64,000 nucleotides of DNA, taken from Tethya wilhelma. Taxonomy: Eukaryota; Porifera; Demospongiae; Tethyida; Tethyidae. Shown piece after piece: positions 20,355 through 31,148 of the stretch (positions are counted from its first letter, which is position 1; each line of letters begins with the position of its first letter). The stretch covers positions 604,072 through 668,071 of the forward strand of contig CAXIPT010000008.1 in the NCBI GenBank assembly GCA_964030475.1, read 5' to 3'. The notes beneath the pieces were generated by a model. That model ran no database searches, was not told the DNA's origin, and saw only the letters and a list, made by a program, of their open reading frames with translations. The translations under genes and the position numbers were made by a program.

Positions 20355-23300
20355 TACACTTGCCTCTGTGATCATGTGTCGTATGCCACTCCAGGAGATG
20401 GGTTTGACTCCACTGGTACCTGGTGGCACCAACTCAGATGCCTTGAACTCCCTCTTCAAGTAGTGAAGAGTATCCTAACAAAAATACATACATAATACAC
20501 TGAATAATCAGATGCTCATTCTACAACAATGAATACAACTATTGACAAAATTATTACTCCATTATTTGCACACCAACTACAACATGTGCCCCTGAATCAG
20601 TGATTTACACAAATAAGCACTGCTAGATAGACAAACATGAAACACTGAGGGAGTGGCCTGGCTACAAGGCTACTGCTTGACCACTACCTAGCAAGTTAGT
20701 AGCCTCATTGCCAAGCTCATACATCAAAGCTTCAAAAAATATAAAGTTCAAAGCTTCAAAAAATTTAATAGCTATGAAATTCAATCTTGAGAAACAAGAT
20801 TGGTACCAAACACAGTATACATTAAACAACACAGATCTGAAGCTCTTAAACATATAGAGATTAGGCATCCATGGATGTGCTGAGTGGAAGCTAGCTATAC
20901 AAATCTTGACTAACCATCAAGTGAGCTGCCGTCCAGGGATACAACTTCTTCCAAGCATACTTGTACGTATAGATCCTAAGTCTCAGTGTCCCATGAAGCA
21001 AGATCATAGCATGCAAGAGAGGCAGCCACTCAGGACGAGATAAAGCGGGTAAGATATCCGTACTCAAATTCATCAGGTGGTATACCATGCTGGTGAAAAT
21101 CTTGTACGGCGAATCCAAAACCAGCTTGCAAGCACGACGCAGAAGTGGCAGAGGTAGCACATTACAGTCACTGTCCACTGAGAGCCACAGTCTCCAGTTG
21201 TCTTGAGGAGGAAGGCTCTCCAACAGTGGTAGAAGCTGAGCGAGCAGGTCAGGAGAGGACTGACAGTTGTGGAGATAGACCCACTTGCCCTCTGCACTTG
21301 CACGCTCAACAGCTTGTAAGGCATGTTGTAGTTCTATGGGACAGCACCCATGGAGGTGACAGGATGTGAGCTCCACCTGGATATGATATGACAAAATCAG
21401 AAACAACTTGTGGTTCAAATCCTTTTGTAAGAGCATAGTTTGCTGACTGTCTAAACACTAGTGAAGAGAGTACAACATGCTAGCATTATAATAGTTCAAC
21501 TTACATTCAATTTCTGTGCAACTTGTTTTAGTTTCTGTAAGGGTGTATTTGGGTCTTCTCTGAACAGGAATATCGGTACCATGTCTGTAGAGAGTGATTT
21601 TGCGATCCTGGCAATCTCGACAGGAGTGATACTGTAGTTGGGTTTCTTCTGCTTTGGTCCAGGAGAGAGGACGCGATTGACAAATGAGACAATGAAGGAA
21701 ATGATTCTCTCTGGCCTCATGGCACACATGATGAGCAGCTCTTGCATGGGGAAGAGTCTGGATAGATTGAAGGAAAGAGGGGAAAATGGCTGAAACATGA
21801 AACACTGACTAGAAACGCTTTGCTTTTGATGGAATTCATAACTCATTTGTCGTGAGTACAACACTCACCATCACTACAATTCATTCATGAAGTACTTACT
21901 TGTGTCCAATTGATTCTGAGAGATTTATCATCTCAGGTGCTACACCTTCACTGATGGTCCTCCACACTGCCTCCTTCCCTGCTTTGCCGAGCTGCTCTAT
22001 CACCTCGTGGATCCAAGAAAAGTTTGATGCAATCATCTGTGCAAAGATATAGGCATAAAGGGTGTGAATAGGATCACATTGACTTGATCAAGCTTTGGGA
22101 AATGGGGGTGGGCACAAAAAAGTTGATATGGAATGATAGCATAAAGGGATCACATTGATTTGATCAAGCTTTAGGGAGAAAAAAAAACATTTGATATTGA
22201 TTGTACCAGAAGTGCCTGCCATTGAGTGTCTAGCATCCAGTCAAATGTCTTCTTGCCAAAGTTGACTGCCACTTGTCCAGTTCCTCCATCACTCGTTGGT
22301 GCTACAAGTCCACGTACGGTAAACTGATGACCCGTAGAGGGAGAGACGAGGAAATCCTGCTCTCTCCTTGTAGTTCTTCCATTGGCAATCTCAATCTGTA
22401 ATGTGTGGTATTTACAAGCTCACAGCACACATATGGTATATAGAGTCAGAGTAGGAATAATATTGTATATACCTCCTGTGCAAGAATGAAACTGAAGAAG
22501 AGTCTGTCTCGCTCAAAGTATCCACGCACCAAGAAGTTGAATGCTGCTCTAGTCATGTTAACAAGTGCATCTTCACCTTGAATTCGACTGTAGCATGTAC
22601 AACATAGAAGATCAAAATAATAAATTATGTATGTATATATATATATAACTATAAGATTCTCTTTCTTTTTTTTTGTAACAAGAGACTAAGTCGGAATCGA
22701 ACTCAAAACCTCTTGATCACTAGTCATGCACTCTTACCACTAAGCCATCAAGTGCCTGCGCCATTTGCACAGATGATGTGTATCTATAAGCCTTAGTTAA
22801 CTCCTTGTAAATGTCACATACCTCCCAGCTTGTTCAATAAAGGCTAGAAACACAGACTGGATGGTCTTGTAGGAGGTTTGGTAGACTGGTAGTAGAGTGC
22901 CCATGGAACAGGCCACATCCATCATCACACTGGCCTGAGACGCCAAGGTCTTTAGGACAACTAAATGAACTTCTTCCATTTGGGAGTAGCCAAAGAGAGC
23001 ATTCTTGAGACTACAGACAAAGACACACACAATGAAATGGGAGTTCTTCATGGCTATATACAACATCGTATTCTCTCACGTTTCTTGTGCATCCTCATAG
23101 GCCTTGTTGAGTGTGAGAATGCTCTTGTTGGCTTGAGGCTCTTCAATTTGTCCAACATCAGCACCGGCCAAAAGTTGCAAGAGTTTCTCTTCACAAGATT
23201 GTGATTTGACAGTTTGATTGTAGATTTCCAGTCGGAACTGTTCGCGATCGTGGAAAGTCTTTGCATTCTGTAGCTCCAGGAACGAATCGAGAAGAAGACC

Positions 23301-25161
23301 CTGCATCCCTTTCCTCTCTGGATGAAACACGATGACACAAGTGAGAGAGAAGATGGTGGGAGGAATGGATGAGACCAGCTCCGATGAGACCAAGACCAGT
23401 TTGAAGTTAGGACTGCATTCAACTTCTTTGCCTCCAATCTAAGGGGGAGAGATGAAGAGGATGGTAATCAAGTATTGAAACTGTGTTTGATTCACTTACC
23501 ATGATTTTCAGCATGCTCTTGGCTTTGTGAAATAGTCGCCGACATTCCAATACATCTAGCAATGTCTTATCCTCTGCTAGCTGTACTGTGTCCACTTCAG
23601 TTATGATCAAAGTCTTTCCATTAAAAATACACTTCAATAGAGTAGCATGGAGATCCTTGTTCTACAAATACATACACAATTCATGACTGTAAACTATACT
23701 TTGTGATTCAAAACTGCCAGGAAATTCACCTTGTGTTTTATGACAACTGGATCAGTCTCTTTCCTCACAAGCCAGTCCTCAACCATCCCTAGAGAGTCCA
23801 GGATCAGTGGCCACGCTCGTGTGTGTGAATGAGCAATGATGCATGCATTCTGCTGAGTAGTCAAATCAGGCGAGAGCCCCTCCATCACAAAATGAAACAC
23901 AGAAGGCTGAAGAAAATGAAAAAGGCTTAAAATAAGTTTTGCTAGTTGTAGACTAGGCTCACCTCTCCCACCATGAATGATGGGTACGATGACAGAGTTA
24001 GGAGGTTGTGTTGATCGTGGCTATCAGTGACCAGGAAGCTGTGTGAGGTACAAATGCCCAACAAAGACTCGTACACTTTGTATCGAGCACTGGTCTTGAG
24101 AGGACCGCAGTAGACTGTAAGAGCTGCAGCAAGGATGCAGTTAGCTGTCAACATGTCTGATCCAGGGAGTGAGTCAAGCCTAGTCTGCCACGCTGTCTGT
24201 CTGGCTTTTAAGCTAGATACATTTGGAGAAACAAAAAGAGAAATAGAAAACTGGATTTACTACATGTATACGGAATAAAAAATTCATTGTCTGTGGTGTA
24301 CAGTATCGTGTGTGTGTCTGTTAACGCCAAGTTGGTCCATTAGCTCAGTCGGTAGAGCGTCGTGCTGATAACGCGAAGGTCGTGAGTTCGAGACTCACAT
24401 GGACCATTCTCTCTCTTTTTTTTTCTTACTTTCTATTTTCTCAAAAATATACCTTTCTAGCAAGTGGTTAGCAGATTTCAACCTCTCGGCTAGCTGCTGA
24501 CAGGTCTGTTCCAGTGAGTGCTTCTCAATGACCGCCTTATCAAACTGCTCCTGGAGAGCACACAGCTCCGATTGCAGTCTCTCCACATCTTCCTCCCCCA
24601 TCTCGGACTCCTCTGGCACATCCTCCAAATCTGGCGGCTCAGATTTGCGAAGCTCCAACAAGCCGTTTGGATCTGCTTGTAGCGACAACTCTAGCTTTCT
24701 GAACTCCTCTTGTGCTCTGCAAAATTAACATACAATCCTTAAAATCAAGATTGTGTGGAGTGATGTGTATACTTACCTCTTTAGTTGTTCACACGCTTTT
24801 TTATATGGCTGAAGAGAATCGTTGAAGGAGACAATGGAGACAGCAAAGGCACACATTGAAGCAGCAGACTCAGCAGCATGGCGGGCCATGGACACTGTGA
24901 TGAGATGACCGGGCTCACCCAAAGAGCTCTCAGTGGAAACACTTTGACGAAGGCTTTCAGAACTTGTTGTTTTGTAAGTATCTTCGACAGCCAGCTTAGA
25001 TTTGATCAAGTTGACAGCATCAGGAGATAGTCCTTCCTCCCATTTCAAACCATTCAAGAGGTCTAAAAACTTCTGTGAATCGCCAATTGCTATCTGAACG
25101 CTGTTCCACTGTTCTCTCTCCATCTTGGAAGTCTCTGTTGCACCTGCTGAAGAAGAGACGA
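20355..25161 (-). CDS. Dynein heavy chain, stalk to late C-terminal exons (separate block, partial)
   Basis: About thirteen exons on the minus strand run from the microtubule-binding/stalk region (24776-25143) through CC2 (24452-24719, DVERLQSELCALQEQFDK). AAA5/AAA6 follow (23962-24214, 23736-23908, 23499-23660, 23081-23438, 22822-23010, 22471-22587), then the C-terminal region (22208-22395, 21899-22035, 21504-21758, 20914-21377, 20355-20474). Family landmarks include LTANCILAAALTVYCGP, the segment WVYLHNCQSS (canonical dynein W-V-x-L-Q-N-C-H) and ISWSGIRHMITE. The last exon ends at a GC-type donor (GAG|gcaagt). Residues 22492-25161 are a near copy of 41078-43731. The block is bounded by Ns at 19433 and 25162 and appears displaced: its next exon is at 30955, to the right. 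Confidence 0.85.
22676..22764 (-). repeat. tRNA-like element with Pol III boxes (a)
   Basis: The minus strand reads TGGCTTAGTGGTAAGAG (A-box type) and, about 35 nt later, GAGTTCGATTCC (B-box type). The acceptor ends do not pair and no clean anticodon stem forms. I therefore call it a tRNA-derived SINE or dead tRNA, not a gene. A near-identical copy is at 41256-41342. Confidence 0.7.
24334..24406 (+). tRNA. tRNA-Ile (anticodon GAT), copy 1
   Basis: A 73-nt cloverleaf. The acceptor stem GGTCCAT pairs with ATGGACC, with discriminator A. The D arm is GCTC/GAGC. The anticodon stem TCGTG/CGCGA holds loop CTGATAA (anticodon GAT). The T arm GTGAG/CTCAC has loop TTCGAGA. A and B boxes are intact and a T-run follows. 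It lies antisense in a dynein intron. Nuclear isoleucine tRNAs of animals usually read AAT, so GAT is the minor type. Confidence 0.95.
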
Positions 25162-25289
25162 NGCCAACTTATTAGTAGGAATTTGAACCAATGGTCTAAT
25201 GCAATAATATAAGCTATATGACACTATTGTACAGATCATTGTATTATAATATATAACACTGAGGATCGATCCGTATGAGGAATCAAGAA

Positions 25290-26140
25290 TAAAAATGAAA
25301 TGCAGTAGTCATGTGCCGAAATTGAGACATGCCTTAGCTTGTTACCGCACTGCCGATTCCTACATTATTAATTCTATTTTTAGAAATTTTTACTACTAAA
25401 ATTCCCAATTTTGGACCTCATTAATTCCCTCCATGACTGATGTGTCTCATATACTCAAGTGTAGCAAGCCTGGATCCTCCTCCATGTAATGCATGGGTGA
25501 GGAGGAGGGTGCTCCTGATCAAATTTCACACCTCGCGCATTGATTATTCCCAATTTTGTACCTATTAATTCGCAATTTTTCATCTTGTAACATGATGGAG
25601 AGGAGGGTCTAGGTTTAATGGCCATCATAATAATGAATTTCATAGACCCATGACCGTGCTCTTAGTGAATGACTAATGATCTAGGGTGTTTTTCATTCAT
25701 GCCATCATGCCATGGACCAATCTGCACAGCAGTTATGACTTGCCAGCACTATTACATGATGTTTATTTGTCATTCATAGTCATATCTGGCACTGCACTAA
25801 TATAATTATGGTGCTTGTCAGTCATAGATCTAAACCAGTCCCCCATTAATTCCTAGCTATGTCTTCCATGCAATTGTTCCAGTCCTTCACTCTCAGATCC
25901 ATGCAGCTTAACAAACATAAGAACACTAATACTGAAAGGCTAGCCATCTTGAAAAGGCCACTTTAGTACAAAGACTATAATATATGTAGTAGTACTCTAA
26001 CCTATAAGGACAACTACACTGCATGTACATGATTGTTGATAATAAAACATCATAGTATTATATTCACTGTACAATATATGTTCCTCTAAAAGTCAACACT
26101 AACACCCTGTGTGTATATGTGCAGGTTAAGTGGGATAAAC
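25290..26140 (+). repeat. Dispersed spacer repeat R, copy 3
   Basis: This copy runs in the same direction as 13050-14030 and shares the same ordered landmarks. It fills most of the space between the N at 25162 and the MPEG1 copy D stop codon at 26210. No coding potential is seen. Confidence 0.85.
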
Positions 26141-26209
26141 ATAATTATGAACACATCATGAACTTTATAAAACTTACAATTATTAACAAAAACGTCATAA
26201 TATTACTGA

Positions 26210-28462
26210 TTAATTTATTGGGTTAACATCATCTCGATTTATAAGAGAAGCATATTCACCTGCACATGCACGACGCTTCTTTCTAGGTGTCCAGCACTGC
26301 TTGTAAACAGCAAACACAAAAACTATAACAATCACACCAATAAAGAGAGAGCCGATAACTGAAACCACAGTGATAAAAACTTCTGATGAAGAACTTTCTG
26401 CTGCTGGCTGTGTGCTATTGCTATTACTTGAACTTTCACCTAAAGCTCTCAAAAGATCATCTCCAGTTTGTGCACCAGAAGCCTCCTTTTGCCATGTTCC
26501 ATCTTCTCTCTTTATCCATGTGTCACCATACAAACCAGAAACCACAAGAGTCTCGGTGATGTTTGATTTATGCTTTGGATGTTTTCTGAATGGAGGAAGC
26601 CTGGCAGGTAGAAGGGTCTTGTTTGCTTTAAAAAATCCTGTGTGTATACAGAAGTTAATTTCACATCCTTCATCAACAGCAACCAGGTGTTGCGCATATC
26701 CGTGAGGGCAGGTTTTTGGCCAGTTTGCTACAGAATTCGAAGTCATATTTTTTTTATTTTTAGGATCAGCAGCAAGAGGATTTCCAACTAGACAACTATC
26801 AAATCCTGCAAATGGTAATGAATACATAGTGCCTTGTTCGTAATCAGTGCTCACACAGACCTGGATATCTTCTCCCATATGTAGAGGGATAAAATAGCGA
26901 GGACATGACTTTGCTCCAGTAAAAGGATTGCTAGTAGCTGCAGTATAAACCCCACCAAAGAGGTAACCACTATTGTCTGGTATAGTTGTACCAGGTAAAG
27001 CAGCACACCAGTAGGCCTCATAAGTAGCTTTACTTAAGAAGTCCGTAAGGACATTTTGGCACTTGCAGCATCGATGAGTTCCCCATGTACCACAATGTTT
27101 GCAGACATCATGACAGACATTCTTTTTGGTAACATGTGTGACTGTTCCAGAATGCAACTGTATTGGAACATATTTATCAGGACAGGTGAAGTCATCAGTG
27201 AGTGGATTAACCTGTTGAGCAGGGTTTGGACCACCAGTGCAAAGATTCTCTGTGTTAAAAGTTGGGTCAGTAAAACATTTTTGGAAGATCCCTCCAAACG
27301 ATAAATTAGTTATTGGTGGTTTACAAGACCCATCATCTAAATTTGCTTGAAAGTTAAAATTCGGATCATTAGGATTCGTACAACCTTCTCGAGTATTTAC
27401 TTTATAGTATCTGCTGATTGCACTGTAGATAATATCTGCAAGTTCTTGTACAGTAGTCTCAGGAAGCTCGGGCAATGTGGTGGGTGTAATGGCAAAATGA
27501 AGAGGTGCACCATCTCGATCAATGGCTACCAGAGCATCGGCAATACCTCTCTGCCAATCTGTATAGTTTTCAAAAGGAGGCCCTCCAAGTGTAGAAAATG
27601 TAGAATATTTTACATTTGAGGTATAATCATCTACTTTTGCTTGACCAGCTAGAGATGCATATAGAGAACCAGATAAGAATTTTTCTTGAAAATCAATACT
27701 TGCTGAAGCAGACACTGTGTTGATGGAAGAATAGTTAGCTGATATGTGGTCAGTTTTTGACATTACTGCTCCAGCCTCCATGGAAGTGACAAAGTGAGTT
27801 CCAAAGTCATGAACTATGAGTTCGGCCAGGTAATGTACAAGATCTGTGTTGTTGTTTTGCAAATGGGCAGCAATTTCAAATAGACGAGACTTAAAACTGG
27901 GATGTAGCTGTCTGTCTTGACCTAGTTGAACAGTATATAGTAAGTGACGAACTTGAACACGAGCAGCCATGGTAAGATCATTTACCATATGTGATTTTAC
28001 ACTCATGTAATCCTGTGAATACAGACCACCTGAAAAAAATCCAACAGAAACTTTATTGATTGATGAAGCAGTCAAGGAAGTGTGCAGGTCCCAGTGGTCC
28101 ATAAATTCTGCAAATGTTTCAACAGTAGACCCATGGCGAGGAATAAGGAACATATTGTCTGGAAGGAGGTATTTGCCATCATTAGATAGCTTGCAGCTCG
28201 AATAGTTGTGGAAATGAACAAGCCCCATGTCAATATTTCGAAGGTTGTCAAATCCACCTCCGGGCATGACCTCCATTCCGATCACATCTGCTGGGAGTGA
28301 ATTACATTCAGTGTCATGATCAAGTATATGCAGAGAGCAATGCACACGACAGTTGCGCACATCTCCCAAGGGATATGGAGTAGCAGGTGTCACAGATTTT
28401 TGAAAACTGTCTTGCACTAGCACACAGGCTAGAAAGGCTATGTAATAATAGTAAATCTCCAT
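26210..28462 (-). CDS. MPEG1: Macrophage-expressed gene 1 / perforin-2, copy D
   Basis: A single exon of 750 codons. It has a signal peptide (MEIYYYYIAFLACVLVQ), a MACPF domain with HFVTSMEAGA, Cys-rich blocks FGGIFQKC and FGGVYTAA, a transmembrane helix and a basic tail with the YASL sorting signal and the ending RDDVNPIN (copy A ends RDEVNPIN). A Ser/Asn-rich linker precedes the membrane helix. Family knowledge places it in endosomes and phagosomes as a pore-forming antimicrobial effector. A perfect TGCGCATGCGCA palindrome lies about 110 bp upstream of the start. Its 5' neighbour is the authentic dynein C-terminal exon, so this is probably the ancestral position from which the other MPEG1-plus-dynein-tail units were copied. 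Confidence 0.95.
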   Translation of the reverse strand: MEIYYYYIAFLACVLVQDSFQKSVTPATPYPLGDVRNCRVHCSLHILDHDTECNSLPADVIGMEVMPGGGFDNLRNIDMGLVHFHNYSSCKLSNDGKYLLPDNMFLIPRHGSTVETFAEFMDHWDLHTSLTASSINKVSVGFFSGGLYSQDYMSVKSHMVNDLTMAARVQVRHLLYTVQLGQDRQLHPSFKSRLFEIAAHLQNNNTDLVHYLAELIVHDFGTHFVTSMEAGAVMSKTDHISANYSSINTVSASASIDFQEKFLSGSLYASLAGQAKVDDYTSNVKYSTFSTLGGPPFENYTDWQRGIADALVAIDRDGAPLHFAITPTTLPELPETTVQELADIIYSAISRYYKVNTREGCTNPNDPNFNFQANLDDGSCKPPITNLSFGGIFQKCFTDPTFNTENLCTGGPNPAQQVNPLTDDFTCPDKYVPIQLHSGTVTHVTKKNVCHDVCKHCGTWGTHRCCKCQNVLTDFLSKATYEAYWCAALPGTTIPDNSGYLFGGVYTAATSNPFTGAKSCPRYFIPLHMGEDIQVCVSTDYEQGTMYSLPFAGFDSCLVGNPLAADPKNKKNMTSNSVANWPKTCPHGYAQHLVAVDEGCEINFCIHTGFFKANKTLLPARLPPFRKHPKHKSNITETLVVSGLYGDTWIKREDGTWQKEASGAQTGDDLLRALGESSSNSNSTQPAAESSSSEVFITVVSVIGSLFIGVIVIVFVFAVYKQCWTPRKKRRACAGEYASLINRDDVNPIN

Positions 28463-28573
28463 TGCTGGATATAGCAGAATGAACCTTGATTCACTGTTTA
28501 GGCTGCCTATTACTAATAGCGATTTGCTGCCAGCTTTTATGGGCAGTGAAACGGTTGTAGCGAAAACAGAAAC

Positions 28574-28585
28574 TGCGCATGCGCA
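28574..28585. promoter_or_regulatory. NRF-1-type palindrome upstream of MPEG1 copy D
   Basis: The sequence TGCGCATGCGCA fits the NRF-1/alpha-Pal consensus exactly. It lies in a locally GC-rich patch (28560-28622) 112 bp upstream of the copy D start codon. No such site is seen upstream of copies A or C. Binding is inferred from the motif alone. Confidence 0.55.
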
Positions 28586-28728
28586 AAAGTTTGTGAGGCC
28601 GGCGCCAGCGCGCGTGCGTAGCTAGATATAGACAAAGTGTGATAATAAAAAAAAATATTGTACATCAATCAATACCTATGAACTAAAAATGTTGTGTTTT
28701 TTTATACTTGAGTAATTGTGTGCATATT

Positions 28729-30955
28729 TTAAAATGGGCGAAGAGTACAGCACAAATTTCTTGTTGCCCACTTCATGGCACTGACATCACTATTAGTAAC
28801 AGTCAATGTGAACAGTACTTTACTATTCCCAGCTTGTGGCTCCTCACATGCATTTGACCTAATAGCATGAGCTGCAAAGGCAGGACAATTAAAGATATGA
28901 GGTCCTTTTGTCTCCACACCAAGAGAAGTGGTCTGCACATGTTGCTGTTGTTGTTCAGCAGTGGTACTCCTTGGGACCATGGTCAAGTGGAGAACTGGTA
29001 GTCCTGTTGGCACTCTCTTTGGTGGTACATCAAGAAGATCAAGGTTTGTTGTCTTTTCAAAACCACATCCCCAAATATAGGCTCCATAAACAAAAAGCTC
29101 TCCTTCAGGAGGGGGATCACGAATCTGCATGTGGGGAAATAGAGTACAGTACAAGGTCACTATTCCTTCTATAACCATGTGGCATGCATTCCTTACATGG
29201 TCTTTGTCTCGACTCGTAAGTTCAGCACGAAAGGCAAGTTGTTCTGAAGCACCAGACTTAGTCTTGTCAAAATTCTGTATGAAATTGAGTATACTCTTAT
29301 CATCCAACTTTGTAAACCATCGTGGGGGTATAAACATACATGTACATGTTACGTAAGTTTTACCTGCTGTACAACACTCAAGAAGGACTGTGGATTAAAG
29401 AAAGCTCCTAGCCAGTAAGTAGGAGTCTTGGATAGTCCACCAACGAGTACACGGTCGAAGAAAGCAAACCTCATCACCAGATCTTGGACCCATTCCTTCA
29501 GGGGCCAGCTACTAGGAGGTGCTGAGGGACCAACCAGATCAACCCAGTGGGTAGGAGGCTTGAGAACAAGCAGGGATAGAGCAAGGTCAGCCAAATAAGG
29601 TGATTGTGTGAGATTCTCCATACTACATGATTTTTCGAGTACTCCTTGTAATTCCTGCAAACAACAGCAATATGCACAATGAATACAAAAGTAAGACAAT
29701 TAAAGCTATTTTAGTCTATGCTACAATAGTTGCCATTTATTACGTATATTGTTAAAGACATTGTTGTACAACAATTATTGTGACGTGAATGATCACCTGC
29801 AGACTTTCTAGAATTGCCAGTAAACATCTGCTCATCTTGGAGGTCTCTGACTTGATAAACATACCAAATGGGGTCTCTACTTTGTGCCTGTTTAGTCTGT
29901 CCACCAGCAGTTCCTATATATCAAACAAATCACGACCAAATTGTCACATATACTGCTGCAATAATCTTGACAATAGAAATGTACACAAATATATTATATA
30001 TGCATTTTGGTAAAACCAACAATATTATTCTAACCTTCTTCCATGGAGCTGGTATATTGTTGATGAGTTTATTCACAGTAGTTTGCAGTGGGCCACGTAA
30101 GTTGTTCACCAGTGTAGCATTACTACCAATCATCCTTAGAAGTCCACTAGGAACTGGGCTCAACACCAAGTCTGTGATCTGTGTCGGTAGTTGGATAAAA
30201 GACGGCAGTCTGTCTGCTGGTATGTAGCGATAATGATGAGCATTGCTCTTATTTGTAGTAGTGGACATTGTTCCACTGTTAAGTGAAATGTGACTGTTTG
30301 AAATTTTCCTATCCATCTTTGAGGAGTGGCCTTGCTTCTTGGTATTGGGAGTAGCTGGTTTAGAATGCTTCTGTAAGTGTGCTGAGAGAGATGCTAAGTT
30401 GGAGAATAGGTGATGTTTCCACCCCAGCTCAATCTGTACAAACAAACATAATGATATTTGTCCCATTATAGCTGCTGTCCAATCCTTATATTTCAATATG
30501 ATGATTTATAGGATCATACTAGGAGCTGCAATTTCAATGCATAAAGGAAAAAAAAAAAGACTGTAGAAGTGGGTATCAAACATAGTAGTGTTAATGGGGC
30601 GGCAAGGATGGAGAGAACCACTGCCATTATTGTCAGAAAGGCCAGGCAACAACGTATCTATGCTATAAGTGAACCACACCAAATAGATAATGATTACTGT
30701 TTATACATAACAATTTTACCATTGGACTTTGGTAGAGTCCACACAACTCAGAAGTGAAGACCAAAGGTGGTGATGCATTCTCAACAGCCTGTACTAGCAC
30801 ACTCGGCCTGGTGTTTGGTGTGAAGAAAGGGGAAGGGATGTGATAGCGGCCTGGCTCCCTCTTGGGCCCTCCAGCATGGATCCAGTGCTCAGTCAGAGCA
30901 GAGAGAAGAAAAGCATCGGCAGAGTCTGTTACAAGTGAACCATAGAATACCTGTT
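28729..30955 (-). CDS. Dynein heavy chain, authentic C-terminal exons
   Basis: Five exons in order on the minus strand: about 30728-30955, 30034-30435, 29805-29912, 29363-29655 and 28729-29332. The first begins VFYGSLVTDSADAFLL, matching the canonical dynein YGGRVTDDWDRR block. It joins in phase to the ISWSGIRHMITE exon at 20355-20474 if that intron uses a GC donor. TYWLGAFFNPQSFL is the canonical WLGGFFNP segment, and ELFVYGAYIWGCGFE is the usual final domain. A Ser/Thr/Lys-rich insertion (residues of the 30034-30435 exon) is unusual. The gene ends at the stop at 28729. Placement to the right of its own upstream exons indicates a displaced assembly block. Confidence 0.87.
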
Positions 30956-31148
30956 TGGGGGTTGAAGCATAAATCAGAATGAAATTGTAACAATAATGTC
31001 AAAGCGAGAAGTAAGGCAAGAATGCCAATGTCAGTTGAAAAGACTATCTAAGCTATTGCGATTGACGACCATTACCCTATTGTGTAGCACTTCTGCTACT
31101 GTCGACCTTTACCCGAATGCTTAGTCAGCTCGTGCACAATCAGCAAAA
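30956..31148. other. Spacer between dynein exon and CARD gene
   Basis: It holds the acceptor side of a dynein intron on the minus strand and, on the plus strand, the likely promoter and 5' leader of the CARD gene. No defined motif is seen. Confidence 0.5.

Noticed and set aside
24334..24406. GAT-anticodon tRNA as sign of bacterial or organellar contamination
   Set aside because: The body resembles eukaryotic tRNA-Ile and it is embedded in an intron of a spliced nuclear gene in both copies.
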